Origin: Actinomycetes bacterium
Lineage (GTDB): Bacteria; Actinomycetota; Acidimicrobiia; Acidimicrobiales; RAAP-2
Length of the DNA stretch: 10,128 nucleotides
Assembly (NCBI GenBank): GCA_021801615.1
Contig: JAJYXS010000019.1
Location: 1-10,128 of the forward strand
Reading direction: 5' to 3'
Shown: positions 1-7,559 of the stretch, in pieces
Layout: each line of letters starts with the position of its first letter
Numbering within the stretch: position 1 is the first letter of the stretch
The notes under the pieces: model-generated
What the model was told of the DNA's origin: nothing
The model's database searches: none
Seen by the model: the letters and a program-made list of their open reading frames with translations, nothing else
Position numbers and translations under genes: made by a program

Positions 1-135
1 ATATCCCATCCCGAGGATCGCTACTTTGACGATGATACCACATTGGGCCCACGACGCGTCATTGGGCTCCACTGGTTGCCGGCGAAACTGCCGGTTGGTG
101 CCCGCGCGTCTGGGTGCTGGGGGACGAGCCCCGGG

Positions 136-158
136 CGCTCTTCGCGTGTCGAAGAGCG
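136..158 (-). terminator. Hairpin just after the minus-strand operon
   Basis: Perfect 9-bp inverted repeat (136-144 pairs with 150-158, 5-nt loop). It starts 11 bases beyond the stop codon of the minus-strand gene ending at 170. A second, shorter G/C hairpin follows in the same direction. There is no U-run, so this is at best the U-tract-less kind of terminator often proposed in high-GC actinobacteria, or an mRNA 3' stabiliser. Nothing else that I recognise lies in bases 1-135. Confidence 0.45.
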
Positions 159-169
159 TGTCGTGGCGG

Positions 170-3046
170 TCAGGTCTCGGCGTTCGTCGACGCCGCACCG
201 GGCCGGCGCTGGAGCACCGAGCCAACGGGAAGGCGCAGGCTGCGAGCTGAGGGTGGGGGCGCATGGCTGAGGCACAGGACGAGTGCCATGGCTGTGGTCG
301 CTCCGAGGCCGACGACGTCGCGGAATCGGTCCGAATGTTCCCGTAGCTCGGTGGCCCAACGTGAGCCGCAGAGCGTCTCGAAGTCGGCCTCCTGCACCGC
401 GTAGGCGAAGGCGGGGGCGAAAGCGTGCACCGCCAGGCCGGCTCGCTGTGCTTCGATCCACACGCGCTCCAATGCCATCCCGCCCGTCACGTATGCCGCC
501 GAGCTGCTGCTCGACATTGCGATGACGGCGATCGCCGAGCCGGCGAGGACCGCGTTCTTCAGGTAGTCGCCCAGTGCGTGACCGGCATCCCATTGCTCGA
601 GCAGCTGCATCACATCGGTCCGACGCATCAAGTCGAGCGAGGCGATCTCCCAGGGGGCGAACTCGAGCGTCGCGACGTCGATGCCCCTGCGCACGTCGTC
701 GCCCGGCCAGCGAAGTTCCCGCATGGTCGCGCGGCACAGTTCAGGGGTGAGAAAGCGGATCCGCTCCGCGGCAGCGACGATCTCCGCGCACTCGGCCAGC
801 CGCCCCCGGTCGCTCACCAGATGCAAGGTGGCGCTCTCGGCAGCGGCAGCCCTGGTGAGCCGGCCGACGACCGCGAGGTCGAGCGGGCTGGCGTCGCCAT
901 GGCGACGGTTGGAGCAGCGCTCGAGCATCGGCGAGTAGAGGTCGGCGAGCTCGTCGTCGACGCCGTCCTCGAGCGACAAGGTGGCAACGCTGTCGGAGCT
1001 CGGCCAACGCGGGAACAGGCGCACCGCCCCGAGAAGGTGGGCCCGCGCCGCCGCCACCCGGGCGTTGAAGAGGGCCGCCCCCACCCCGACATAGCTCGCA
1101 CGTGAACGGACGTCCATGACGCCGCAGCCCTTCGAGCGGACCAGCTCGACCTCGAGCTCCCGGTCGGTCAGCGTGAAGCGCCAGGGCTGACCGTTGCCGC
1201 ACGTGGGAGCCAAGATGGCGGCACGTACGATCGAGAGCGCAGGGTCGCGTGTCGTCGTAAAAGGTGTATCGACTGCGCCGTTCGTCTGTGTCTCGTCATG
1301 GGTCTCGTCGTGACGCTGGAGCTCATGAGACGACGTGGTCCTCTCGGACGAGGGCGGCTGCTCCAGCGAGCAGACTGCTGCGTCGATGTCCACGCGCGTC
1401 CGACCCGACGGCACCGGCTCGCCCAAACCGAGCCGGCGCACCACGGTGGCGACCGAGGCTCCGCCCAGAGCGACCTCAGACCCGAGCTGAGGCCACGAGG
1501 AGAGCGTCCGGTCGATCTCGACGAGCGACGCCGACATCCGAGCCGACATCTGGCTCGGGTCGAGGATGCGGAGGACGTGCGGGACCTTCTCTTTCGTGGT
1601 CAACGATCCCACTGCGCTGGACGTCAGCTCGCCGACCAGGCCATGGAAGATGGGACGGTCGGGTTCGAGGTCGAAGCGCTCCACATCGAGCATTCCCCGG
1701 TCGCTCGTCTGCATCACCACCGGGAGCCGGTGGTGTCGGGCCACCTCTCGTACGAGGAGCTTCATCGCGATCTCGTCGCACTGCTCGATCACGATGTCGA
1801 GGCCGGACACGAACTCGTCGACGTTGTCCGCATTGAGCCCCTCGGGGGCAATGCGAACGGACACGTAGGGGTCGATCTCGGCGACCCGACGCGCCGCCAC
1901 CACGGCCTTGTTGACCCCGACGTCGAGCACCGAGGCAGGGATGCGGTTCAAATTGGTGAGCTCGAGGTCGTCGAAGTCGGCGAGGCGCAGCTCGCCGCAC
2001 AGACCCTCCAGCGCGATCGTCGCGGCGATCGCATGACCGGTACTGAGCCCGACGATGCCGACGCGCTGGCGCCCCAACCGTTCCTGTTCGTCCGGGAGGA
2101 TCTGGTTCCGGTTGCGATCGAGGCGCACGGCTCGAAAGGCGGCCGGACCGAGCATACGGACGACCGTTCGGCGCCAGGGGTAGTACACGTAGCGCGGTTG
2201 CTCGGCAACGAGGTCTGGACCGGGCGACGGCAGGAGCTCGTCGAGCTCCTGCCGCTCGTGACCGAGAAGGTCACGGATCTCGACTGCGGGATCGGCACGA
2301 AGGCAGGCGAGGATCTGACGCTGGGCGCGCCGCGCCGTGTCGAGGATGATCGGTCGCCATCCCACGACCTGCGGGTCCGGCGCCCGACGCAGCTGCTCGG
2401 CGTCCTCCCGGAGGGTGCGGGCCTGCTCCGGCTCGAGGAGCTGCTCGTACCGCCCCCGGTGCAGGGCGACGAGCACGGTCCGGTATCTTTCGCTTGGGAA
2501 AGGCGCCCCTTCGCTTCCCATCATCACGCCGCCATAGCGGACGAGCGCGGGGCCCCAGCGGTCGGCGACTGCCATCAGGGTCAGCTCTGCGCCGAGCCAT
2601 TCCGCCGAGAGGACGCAGCATCGGGGAACGATGTCGAAGAAGCCGCGGTGACCGCTGGCTCTCCAGGCTCCCTTGATCTCGATGATGCCGAAGGGCGCCC
2701 TGTTCCCGACCGCCGCCCTGAGCTGCTCGATCTCGCTGGAGCCGCCCATCTCGGCCAGGGCCTGGGCGGCCTCGGGATCATCGAGGGGACCGTGGCAGCG
2801 CACACCGGCAACGACGCGGCCTTCGTCGTCGATCCCGACGAAGAACAGGGACACGCCGTCACCGTGCTGGAGCTTCTGACGGTCTATGAGGGTGTCGATG
2901 CCGTGCCTGCCGAACGCCGCGGCTGCGCCCTCGAGGTAGGCCGCCCAGAGGTCCGGTCGGCTGGCCGGATGATGGGCTTCGACGCGAAGGCCCGTCGCCT
3001 TGTCGACGAAGGAGGCGCCGTAGCGGAACGGGATCTTGGTCGTCAC
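170..3046 (-). CDS. Rv1355c (MoeY)-like protein: acyltransferase-like, ThiF/E1-like and nitroreductase-like domains
   Basis: The protein has 958 residues and at least three parts. Residues ~1-220 look like a GNAT or autoinducer-synthase-type acyltransferase fold (weak call, from beta-strand patterns such as FFVGIDDEGRVVAGVRC). Residues ~320-480 are a ThiF/E1-type adenylyltransferase domain: a nucleotide-binding glycine loop GIVGLSTGHA (330-339), acidic ADFDD (356-360), NLNR (365-368) and DVGVNK (375-380). The glycine loop departs from the usual GxGG pattern, and no CxxC zinc ligands are seen. A Ser/Thr/His-rich linker (~560-600) leads to a nitroreductase-like domain (~600-925) with APTCGNGQPWRF (613-624), the family's FMN-binding N-x-QPW motif. 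This order resembles M. tuberculosis Rv1355c, annotated as possible molybdopterin protein MoeY, but is longer at the N-terminus. Substrate unknown; molybdopterin synthesis is not supported here. The GTG start overlaps the upstream stop as GTGA, implying translational coupling. Confidence 0.85.
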   Translation of the reverse strand: MTTKIPFRYGASFVDKATGLRVEAHHPASRPDLWAAYLEGAAAAFGRHGIDTLIDRQKLQHGDGVSLFFVGIDDEGRVVAGVRCHGPLDDPEAAQALAEMGGSSEIEQLRAAVGNRAPFGIIEIKGAWRASGHRGFFDIVPRCCVLSAEWLGAELTLMAVADRWGPALVRYGGVMMGSEGAPFPSERYRTVLVALHRGRYEQLLEPEQARTLREDAEQLRRAPDPQVVGWRPIILDTARRAQRQILACLRADPAVEIRDLLGHERQELDELLPSPGPDLVAEQPRYVYYPWRRTVVRMLGPAAFRAVRLDRNRNQILPDEQERLGRQRVGIVGLSTGHAIAATIALEGLCGELRLADFDDLELTNLNRIPASVLDVGVNKAVVAARRVAEIDPYVSVRIAPEGLNADNVDEFVSGLDIVIEQCDEIAMKLLVREVARHHRLPVVMQTSDRGMLDVERFDLEPDRPIFHGLVGELTSSAVGSLTTKEKVPHVLRILDPSQMSARMSASLVEIDRTLSSWPQLGSEVALGGASVATVVRRLGLGEPVPSGRTRVDIDAAVCSLEQPPSSERTTSSHELQRHDETHDETQTNGAVDTPFTTTRDPALSIVRAAILAPTCGNGQPWRFTLTDRELEVELVRSKGCGVMDVRSRASYVGVGAALFNARVAAARAHLLGAVRLFPRWPSSDSVATLSLEDGVDDELADLYSPMLERCSNRRHGDASPLDLAVVGRLTRAAAAESATLHLVSDRGRLAECAEIVAAAERIRFLTPELCRATMRELRWPGDDVRRGIDVATLEFAPWEIASLDLMRRTDVMQLLEQWDAGHALGDYLKNAVLAGSAIAVIAMSSSSSAAYVTGGMALERVWIEAQRAGLAVHAFAPAFAYAVQEADFETLCGSRWATELREHSDRFRDVVGLGATTAMALVLCLSHAPPPSARSLRLPVGSVLQRRPGAASTNAET

Positions 3047-4563
3047 TTGTGCGGCTCGCCGGGTGCGCTCTGTGACGCCATCGGCGCCAGCAACCGGTTG
3101 AGGGCACCGAGCGTCGCCCGGGCTGCCGCCTCGACGTCCTCGCGTCCGGTGGCGACGCCAATTCGCTCTCCGAGCGGGGCTCGCGGGGCGTCTCCCTGGG
3201 ACCGCCGGGGGGTCAAGACGACCGCGACCGGCTCACCTGGGATGCTGCGAACCCGTTCCGCCGAGATCAGGTAGAACGGGACATCTGTCCCGAGGTCTGC
3301 CAGGGCAGTCAACGTCGCCTGAGCCCCTCCGGCCAGCGGGCCCGCCGACGCCCTGCCGGTCCCCCTCGCGGCGTCACGGCCCAGGTGTACCTCGCTGACC
3401 CCCGAGTCGGGATCGAAGGAGGCGGACAGCAGGTTCACCCGGTCGGTCCCCAGCGCGGCGCGCGGCGCGTTCGCTGACAGCTGCGCCGACGCCGACGCGG
3501 CGCCTTCCGCCCGGTTGCGGTGGCCATTGGCGAGGAGGATGGGGCCAGTGGCCGGCACAGGTCCCGTCCCTCCAGGCATCTGCGGCGCGCTGGTGACCAC
3601 GGTGGCGTTCGCGTGAGCGACCCGCTCCGACACCAGTTGCGCGACGCGCTCGGCATTCGTATCGGAGCCCGCGTCCACCACCACCGTGACGGTGAGCATT
3701 CCGTCTGCGCTCCGGGGAGCGGTGCCGACCCCGAGCACCCCGGGCAGCGCTCGCAGCTCCAGCTCCAGTGCCGACACGTCGGCAACGGTGTCGCCGGGCG
3801 CGGGACCGCAGATCTCGTTCAGACGCTCCGAAGCGAGCGCCCACAATTCGGCCGGATCCACCGTCTCGTCGGGAGCGCTCGCCGTCGAGGCCATCAGGTC
3901 GATCCCGTCTGCGCCAGCCGCGGTCAGCGCGGCGCGCACCCGCGCGACGAACGGCCGGACCACGTCGGAGCCGGTGTCGGCCAAGATGGCCATGGCTCGG
4001 CCAGCGCCGGCGACACCGGCCTCGTCCCCCGTGCGCAGGGCTTGGCGAAGTGCCCGGCACAGTGCCGTCCAGCGGTCGGCGGAGCTTTCTTCGCCCGTGG
4101 TGGTCAAGAGCACCGCCGTGCACGCCCAGCCGTAACGGGCGCTGCGGGCGACGGCTCGGGCGAGCGCCGCCTGGATGGCCGCCCGGCCGGCCAGATTGGA
4201 GGTGGGTCCCATCGCGGCATGGAGCCGGGCCGCGCTGGCTGTCAGCGCCACGTTGCAGATCCTTGCCAGCGCGGTCCTGGTCGCCGGCTCGACGACGTCC
4301 GGCACCGTGTAGAGGCCGATCGGACGGGACAGCAGGTCAGCGACTGCCTCGGTCGCCACCGCGAGCCTCGACCGCCGGAAGATCTGCGGCCCGAGCAGTT
4401 CCGGGCGCAAGACGAGATGGGCGTCGTCGAGCCCGTGACGCGCCACCACGTCGTCCAGGATCCGGTAGGCGAGCTCGACCCCTTCGGATGTATGGGCGAG
4501 CAATGTCGCGAGGGCGCACATATCGTCTCTAGAAAGGCGCGCGGAGAAGACTGCCTCGTTCAT
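3043..4563 (-). CDS. GAF-like plus degenerate GGDEF protein with two C-terminal alpha/beta domains
   Basis: 506 residues from the chosen start; no family name recognised. Residues ~1-115 resemble a GAF-type sensor. Residues ~118-215 align by eye with a GGDEF domain: GPTSNLAGR sits where DPLTGLxNR is expected, ARAVARSARYGWACTAVLL matches the first helix and strand, TTTGEES replaces the metal-binding DxDxFK segment, and ALRTGDEAGVAGAGRAMAIL matches the R-x-GD...GGDEF segment with the signature lost. It therefore should not make c-di-GMP. Residues ~260-330 form an ACT-like or similar small alpha/beta unit. An Ala/Pro/Gly-rich linker follows, then ~375-492 is another alpha/beta domain ending in EAAARATLGALNRLL. 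An ATG seven codons further upstream (4584) is open, but the strong AGGAAGGAG lies 9 bases before 4563, so I chose 4563. The gene overlaps the next one by GTGA. A role as sensor or scaffold for the downstream enzyme is inference. Confidence 0.8.
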   Translation of the reverse strand: MNEAVFSARLSRDDMCALATLLAHTSEGVELAYRILDDVVARHGLDDAHLVLRPELLGPQIFRRSRLAVATEAVADLLSRPIGLYTVPDVVEPATRTALARICNVALTASAARLHAAMGPTSNLAGRAAIQAALARAVARSARYGWACTAVLLTTTGEESSADRWTALCRALRQALRTGDEAGVAGAGRAMAILADTGSDVVRPFVARVRAALTAAGADGIDLMASTASAPDETVDPAELWALASERLNEICGPAPGDTVADVSALELELRALPGVLGVGTAPRSADGMLTVTVVVDAGSDTNAERVAQLVSERVAHANATVVTSAPQMPGGTGPVPATGPILLANGHRNRAEGAASASAQLSANAPRAALGTDRVNLLSASFDPDSGVSEVHLGRDAARGTGRASAGPLAGGAQATLTALADLGTDVPFYLISAERVRSIPGEPVAVVLTPRRSQGDAPRAPLGERIGVATGREDVEAAARATLGALNRLLAPMASQSAPGEPHK

Positions 4564-4572
4564 AGGCCACAT

Positions 4573-4581
4573 CTCCTTCCT
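4573..4581 (-). promoter_or_regulatory. Ribosome binding site that decides the start at 4563
   Basis: On the minus strand AGGAAGGAG is followed by 9 bases and then ATG at 4563-4561. The two earlier in-frame ATGs (4584 and 4572) overlap or adjoin this site and have no comparable site of their own, so 4563 is the likeliest start. Confidence 0.7.
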
Positions 4582-4584
4582 CAT

Positions 4585-5059
4585 CGTCTGGGCAGCTCAC
4601 TTCGCTCGGGGATGTCGCTCGGCGGTCTCGACCGATGGCGCCATTTCCACTGGAGTCTAGAGGGCCCACGGGTCAATGGGGGTGATACTCGTGCAAATAG
4701 GCGCATGCCGTAGGAGGCGGGAGGCAGATGAGCACGCAGCCGCATTCCAGGCGTGCGCGTCGGGCGGAGCGCGCGATCGACGTGGCGACCGGGCCGGTGA
4801 GCAGGGCGGAGCGGCTGCACGTCAGCTCGGAGGGCGCGATCACGCCGAGACCGGGATCGACGTGGCAGCGCTCCGCGGGCGGTCCCCGTGGCGCGAAAGA
4901 CCCGGGTGCAGCTCGTTGTGAACATGTTGAGCGCGAATTGTGCCGCCGCAGCTTGTCGAGCTGCCGTCCGGTTGCCATCGTGTATGGCACGGAGAAGGCA
5001 CATGCTGATCCGGTCGAATCGGACCAAAGTCCGCTCGAACCGTGCGCTACGGTTGCGCC
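4585..5059. other. Divergent intergenic region with promoter-like elements and one doubtful small ORF
   Basis: About 500 bases separate the minus-strand operon from the plus-strand cyclase genes. On the minus strand, TTGACC (4671-4676) and TAGACT (4654-4659) are candidate promoter hexamers, but they are too close together to form one canonical pair. On the plus strand, ATG at 4728 follows AGGAGG and GGGAGG and opens 115 codons to a TGA at 5073-5075. The first ~48 codons have coding-like G/C-rich third positions; the rest does not, and the product (start MSTQPHSRRARRAERAIDVA) matches nothing I know. It ends 11 bases before GTG 5087, so coupling to the cyclase gene is formally possible. A small hairpin lies at 4948-4964. 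I see no RNA gene or mobile element. Confidence 0.4.
5012..5053 (+). promoter_or_regulatory. Candidate operator dyad and -10 box upstream of the diguanylate cyclase gene
   Basis: TACGGT at 5048-5053 fits the TAnnnT form of an actinobacterial -10 box and sits 6 bases before a GTG at 5060. Directly upstream is an imperfect dyad: TCGA (5014-5017), CGGAC (5020-5024), CAAA, GTCCG (5029-5033), TCGA (5035-5038). It covers the expected -35 zone, where no good -35 hexamer is visible. That arrangement suits an activator- or repressor-controlled promoter. No regulator can be named. Confidence 0.4.
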
Positions 5060-5086
5060 GTGGCGGCGGAGGTGAGGAAAGCTGCA

Positions 5087-6502
5087 GTGAGCGAGCGCAG
5101 TTCGATCGAAGAGGAGCTTCGCGCCGCGCTCGACGTCTGCCTCGGCCTGGGCGCGTTCGTGGTGAGCATGACAGGTGCCGTGCAGAAGGTCGTGTCCGAC
5201 ACGATGCCGCCCGATGACGGCTCGCGGCGCATCGAGGTGCTCGCGCGCAACTGCCTCTCGCACCCGGCCGCCCGGGGCCGTGACCTCTTTTGGAACGCGG
5301 AGGTCTCCACAGAGGCGGGCGCTGCGGACCGGTCGCTCGCGTGCGTGGTGATGCCGGTGTGGCGCGGCGAGCTCGAGCTCGGGCTCCTCGGAGTGGTCGA
5401 CACGTGGCTGCCCGAGCCCGACGGTCACCAGCGGGCAGCGCTCGCGCGGCTGGCGTCCGAGCTCGCCCGTCTGCTCCCGACCGAGGCCGACGCCCCGCCG
5501 GGCGCGACGCCGCCGGGGGTCCCTGGTCCGGTCGGACCGGCGTTCGCCACGGTGCCGTCCGGGCCGCCTGGGCCGCCCGGGCCGCCCGGCGGCGTCCCCG
5601 ACCGCGCCCCGGTGCAGCTGGACGCGGCCGAGCTGGTCGCGAGCCTGGACGACGGCATCGTCTGCCTGGACGCGCAGGGCACGGTGGTGCTCTCGAACCG
5701 GTCGGCCGACGCGATGCACGGGCTCCCGCCGGGCCGCACCCTGATCGGCTCGCCGCTCCCGGCGACGAGCGGGCTCAGGCACGAGGACGACGAGGGACTG
5801 GTCTACGATCGCCATCCTGCGCTGCTCGTTCTCGAAGACGGCGTCGCGAGGAGTGCGCTCCTCGAGATCGGGGAGGAGGGCGAGGGCCGGGGTCGGCGCC
5901 GCGTCGAGATCTCGGCGAAGCCGTTCCCGGTCGGTCACGGACGCGGCGTGCTGGTGGTCATGCGCGACACGACCGCGGAGTGGATGGAGCAGCAGCGCCT
6001 CACCCAGTACGCGCTCTACGACCCACTGACCGGTCTCGCCAACCGCTACCTCCTGCTCGAAGAGCTGCGGCGAATGCTCCAGGGGCTCGCCCGGCGCGGG
6101 GGCTCGGTGGCGCTCGTCTACATGGACCTCGACGACTTCAAGCGCATCAACGACGAGCACGGCCACGACATGGGCGACGAGCTGCTCGCAGCCTTCGCCC
6201 GCCGCCTTCGCGGAGCGGTACGGGGCGACGACGTCGTGGCGCGCCTCGGCGGCGACGAGTTCGTCATCGCACACGAGACGGCGGAGCGGCCGGTCGACAG
6301 CGACCTCGTCGTCTCGAGGCTTCGCAAGGTGCTGTCCGCGCCGTTCACGGTGCGGGGCCTCGTCTTCGACGTCGGCGCCTCGATCGGTTGGGTGAGCACG
6401 GACAGAGGGGACGTCAGCCCAGACGCGCTCCTGGCCAGAGCGGACCGCGCGATGTACCGCCACAAGCGTGATCGCGCGCTCGCCCGGCGTCTGACGGCTT
6501 GA
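5087..6502 (+). CDS. Diguanylate cyclase, GAF-PAS-GGDEF
   Basis: Makes c-di-GMP from two GTP. The product has 471 residues: GAF-like domain ~7-131; Pro/Gly-rich linker ~135-175 with a collagen-like GPPGPPGPPGG stretch; PAS-like domain ~180-297 (LDDGIVCLDAQGTVVLSNRSAD); GGDEF domain ~310-465. The domain begins YDPLTGLANR. It keeps the metal and GTP segment DLDDFKRIND, the GHDMGDELL segment and an intact GGDEF (388-392). Five residues before this is RGDD (379-382), an RxxD inhibitory I-site, so both catalysis and product feedback inhibition are expected. There is no EAL or HD-GYP domain, no transmembrane segment and no signal peptide, so it is cytosolic. GTG 5087 was chosen because GGAGGTGAGG (5068-5077) precedes it by 9 bases. 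GTG 5060, 6 bases after a -10 box, would be a leaderless start; GTG 5042 is also in frame. The next gene starts 13 bases after the stop, probably in one operon. Confidence 0.93.
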   Translation: MSERSSIEEELRAALDVCLGLGAFVVSMTGAVQKVVSDTMPPDDGSRRIEVLARNCLSHPAARGRDLFWNAEVSTEAGAADRSLACVVMPVWRGELELGLLGVVDTWLPEPDGHQRAALARLASELARLLPTEADAPPGATPPGVPGPVGPAFATVPSGPPGPPGPPGGVPDRAPVQLDAAELVASLDDGIVCLDAQGTVVLSNRSADAMHGLPPGRTLIGSPLPATSGLRHEDDEGLVYDRHPALLVLEDGVARSALLEIGEEGEGRGRRRVEISAKPFPVGHGRGVLVVMRDTTAEWMEQQRLTQYALYDPLTGLANRYLLLEELRRMLQGLARRGGSVALVYMDLDDFKRINDEHGHDMGDELLAAFARRLRGAVRGDDVVARLGGDEFVIAHETAERPVDSDLVVSRLRKVLSAPFTVRGLVFDVGASIGWVSTDRGDVSPDALLARADRAMYRHKRDRALARRLTA

Positions 6503-6515
6503 CGGCGCGCGTGCC

Positions 6516-7559
6516 GTGCACGTCGCAACGTCGTCCGTCGAGAACCTGCTGCGGGTCGCGCGACAGGACGTGGTCGCGGACGTGGCGTTCGCCGCGTTCC
6601 TCGGCGACGGGCCACCTCCCCAGGTCGTCTCCATCCCGGCTGCCGGCTCCCCGGAGGGCTTGTCGCGCGAGGAGCTCGAAGGACTCGTCCGCGAGGTGTC
6701 GGCGGACCCCGAGCTCACGCACGCGGACGTGCTCGTCCGGAGCGTCCGCATCGGGCGCGCCCTCAGCCTGGCGGTGGCGCCGCTGCGCGACCATGTCGTC
6801 GGTCCGAGCATGATCGGCGTCGTCGCCGAGGCCGGTCGCAGGTTCGAACCCGGGCAGCTCGACGTCCTCGAGCGCCTTGGGCGGCGCCTCGCCCGCCACC
6901 TGGAGGCGATGCAGCGGCTCGACGAGCCGCCGGCGTCGGGCGCCGAGCCACCGGCGTGCCCCGACGACCGCCCCCATGACCGGCCCGAACGTCGGGGGCC
7001 CGAAGCGCCCGGGAGCGCTCCGGAGGGCGGAGGAGCAGCGCCGTCAGGGCTTTCCGGCGGGGTGCCGCGCGCGCTGTGGTGGACGGAGCGGGATCCGGTG
7101 ACCGGGCTGCCGGGTCTCGGGAGGTTCTTCAGCAGGGCGGCGCGGATGCTCGGTCCCGAGCCCCGTGCGCCGGGCGCGACCGGTGCGCTCGCGCTGGTGG
7201 TCGTGGAGGTGCCCGACGTGAGCACGACGCCGGTCGTGGCCCGCGCGCTGCGCTCGCAGCTCCGGTCCTCCGACGTGCTGGCCCGCATCGACTCGAACCT
7301 GCTCGCGGCCGCCGTTGCGATCTTGCCGGCGGCGGGAGGCGAGGGCGTCGAGCAGCGGCTCGCGTCGGCGGCGAACGCTGCGCTCGGGGGGCAGGGAGCG
7401 GTTCGCGCCGTCCACCTGATGGCGGAGCCGGCCGACTGCCGCCACGTCGACGAGCTCTTGGAGGAGGCGGTCTCCTCGCTGGGCGGCCTTCGCTCCGGCA
7501 GCGGCGGAGCCCCCTGGCGGGGGGCGGGGGGCTCCGCCGCTCGGCTCCCTATCCCCTGA
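6516..7559 (+). CDS. GAF plus catalytically degenerate GGDEF protein
   Basis: 347 residues. Residues ~5-132 form a GAF-like domain (FEPGQLDVLERLGRRLARHLE is the typical closing helix). Residues ~133-186 are a Pro/Gly/Glu-rich linker. Residues ~190-320 align with GGDEF domains: RDPVTGLPGLGRFF (192-205) is the family's opening motif, ALALVVVEVPDVS replaces the DxDxFK metal strand, and RSQLRSSDVLARIDSNLLAAAVAIL replaces the RxxD...GGDEF segment, with IDSNL where GGDEF should be. The metal Asp and the signature are lost, so I expect no cyclase activity. It may bind a nucleotide, or pair with the intact cyclase encoded 13 bases upstream. GTG 6516 is the only early start after an in-frame TGA at 6492 and has no clear ribosome binding site, which points to coupling with the upstream gene. 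The last ~20 codons are low-complexity because they contain a strong hairpin. Confidence 0.8.
   Translation: MHVATSSVENLLRVARQDVVADVAFAAFLGDGPPPQVVSIPAAGSPEGLSREELEGLVREVSADPELTHADVLVRSVRIGRALSLAVAPLRDHVVGPSMIGVVAEAGRRFEPGQLDVLERLGRRLARHLEAMQRLDEPPASGAEPPACPDDRPHDRPERRGPEAPGSAPEGGGAAPSGLSGGVPRALWWTERDPVTGLPGLGRFFSRAARMLGPEPRAPGATGALALVVVEVPDVSTTPVVARALRSQLRSSDVLARIDSNLLAAAVAILPAAGGEGVEQRLASAANAALGGQGAVRAVHLMAEPADCRHVDELLEEAVSSLGGLRSGSGGAPWRGAGGSAARLPIP
7500..7541. terminator. Strong symmetrical hairpin at the 3' end of the cyclase operon
   Basis: A 14-bp perfect G/C-rich stem (7501-7514 with 7527-7540), extendable by an A-T pair to 15 bp, with a 12-nt loop. It lies inside the last codons of the degenerate GGDEF gene, whose stop is at 7557-7559. 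A perfect hairpin forms on either strand, so it could end both the plus-strand operon and the minus-strand riboswitch transcript. Neither side has a U-run. Confidence 0.5.

Noticed and set aside
2228..2254. 12-bp perfect inverted repeat inside the Rv1355c-like gene
   Set aside because: It lies mid-gene in codons for QELDELL, where GAG/CTC codons readily make palindromes. No promoter or gene boundary is nearby.
1298..3274. Long plus-strand open frame (658 codons) opposite the Rv1355c-like gene
   Set aside because: The minus strand encodes recognisable ThiF and nitroreductase motifs; the plus frame has none.
3520..4713. Plus-strand open frame (397 codons) opposite the degenerate GGDEF gene
   Set aside because: No ribosome site or domain; His/Arg/Gly-rich shadow of the minus-strand gene, which has a strong Shine-Dalgarno site.
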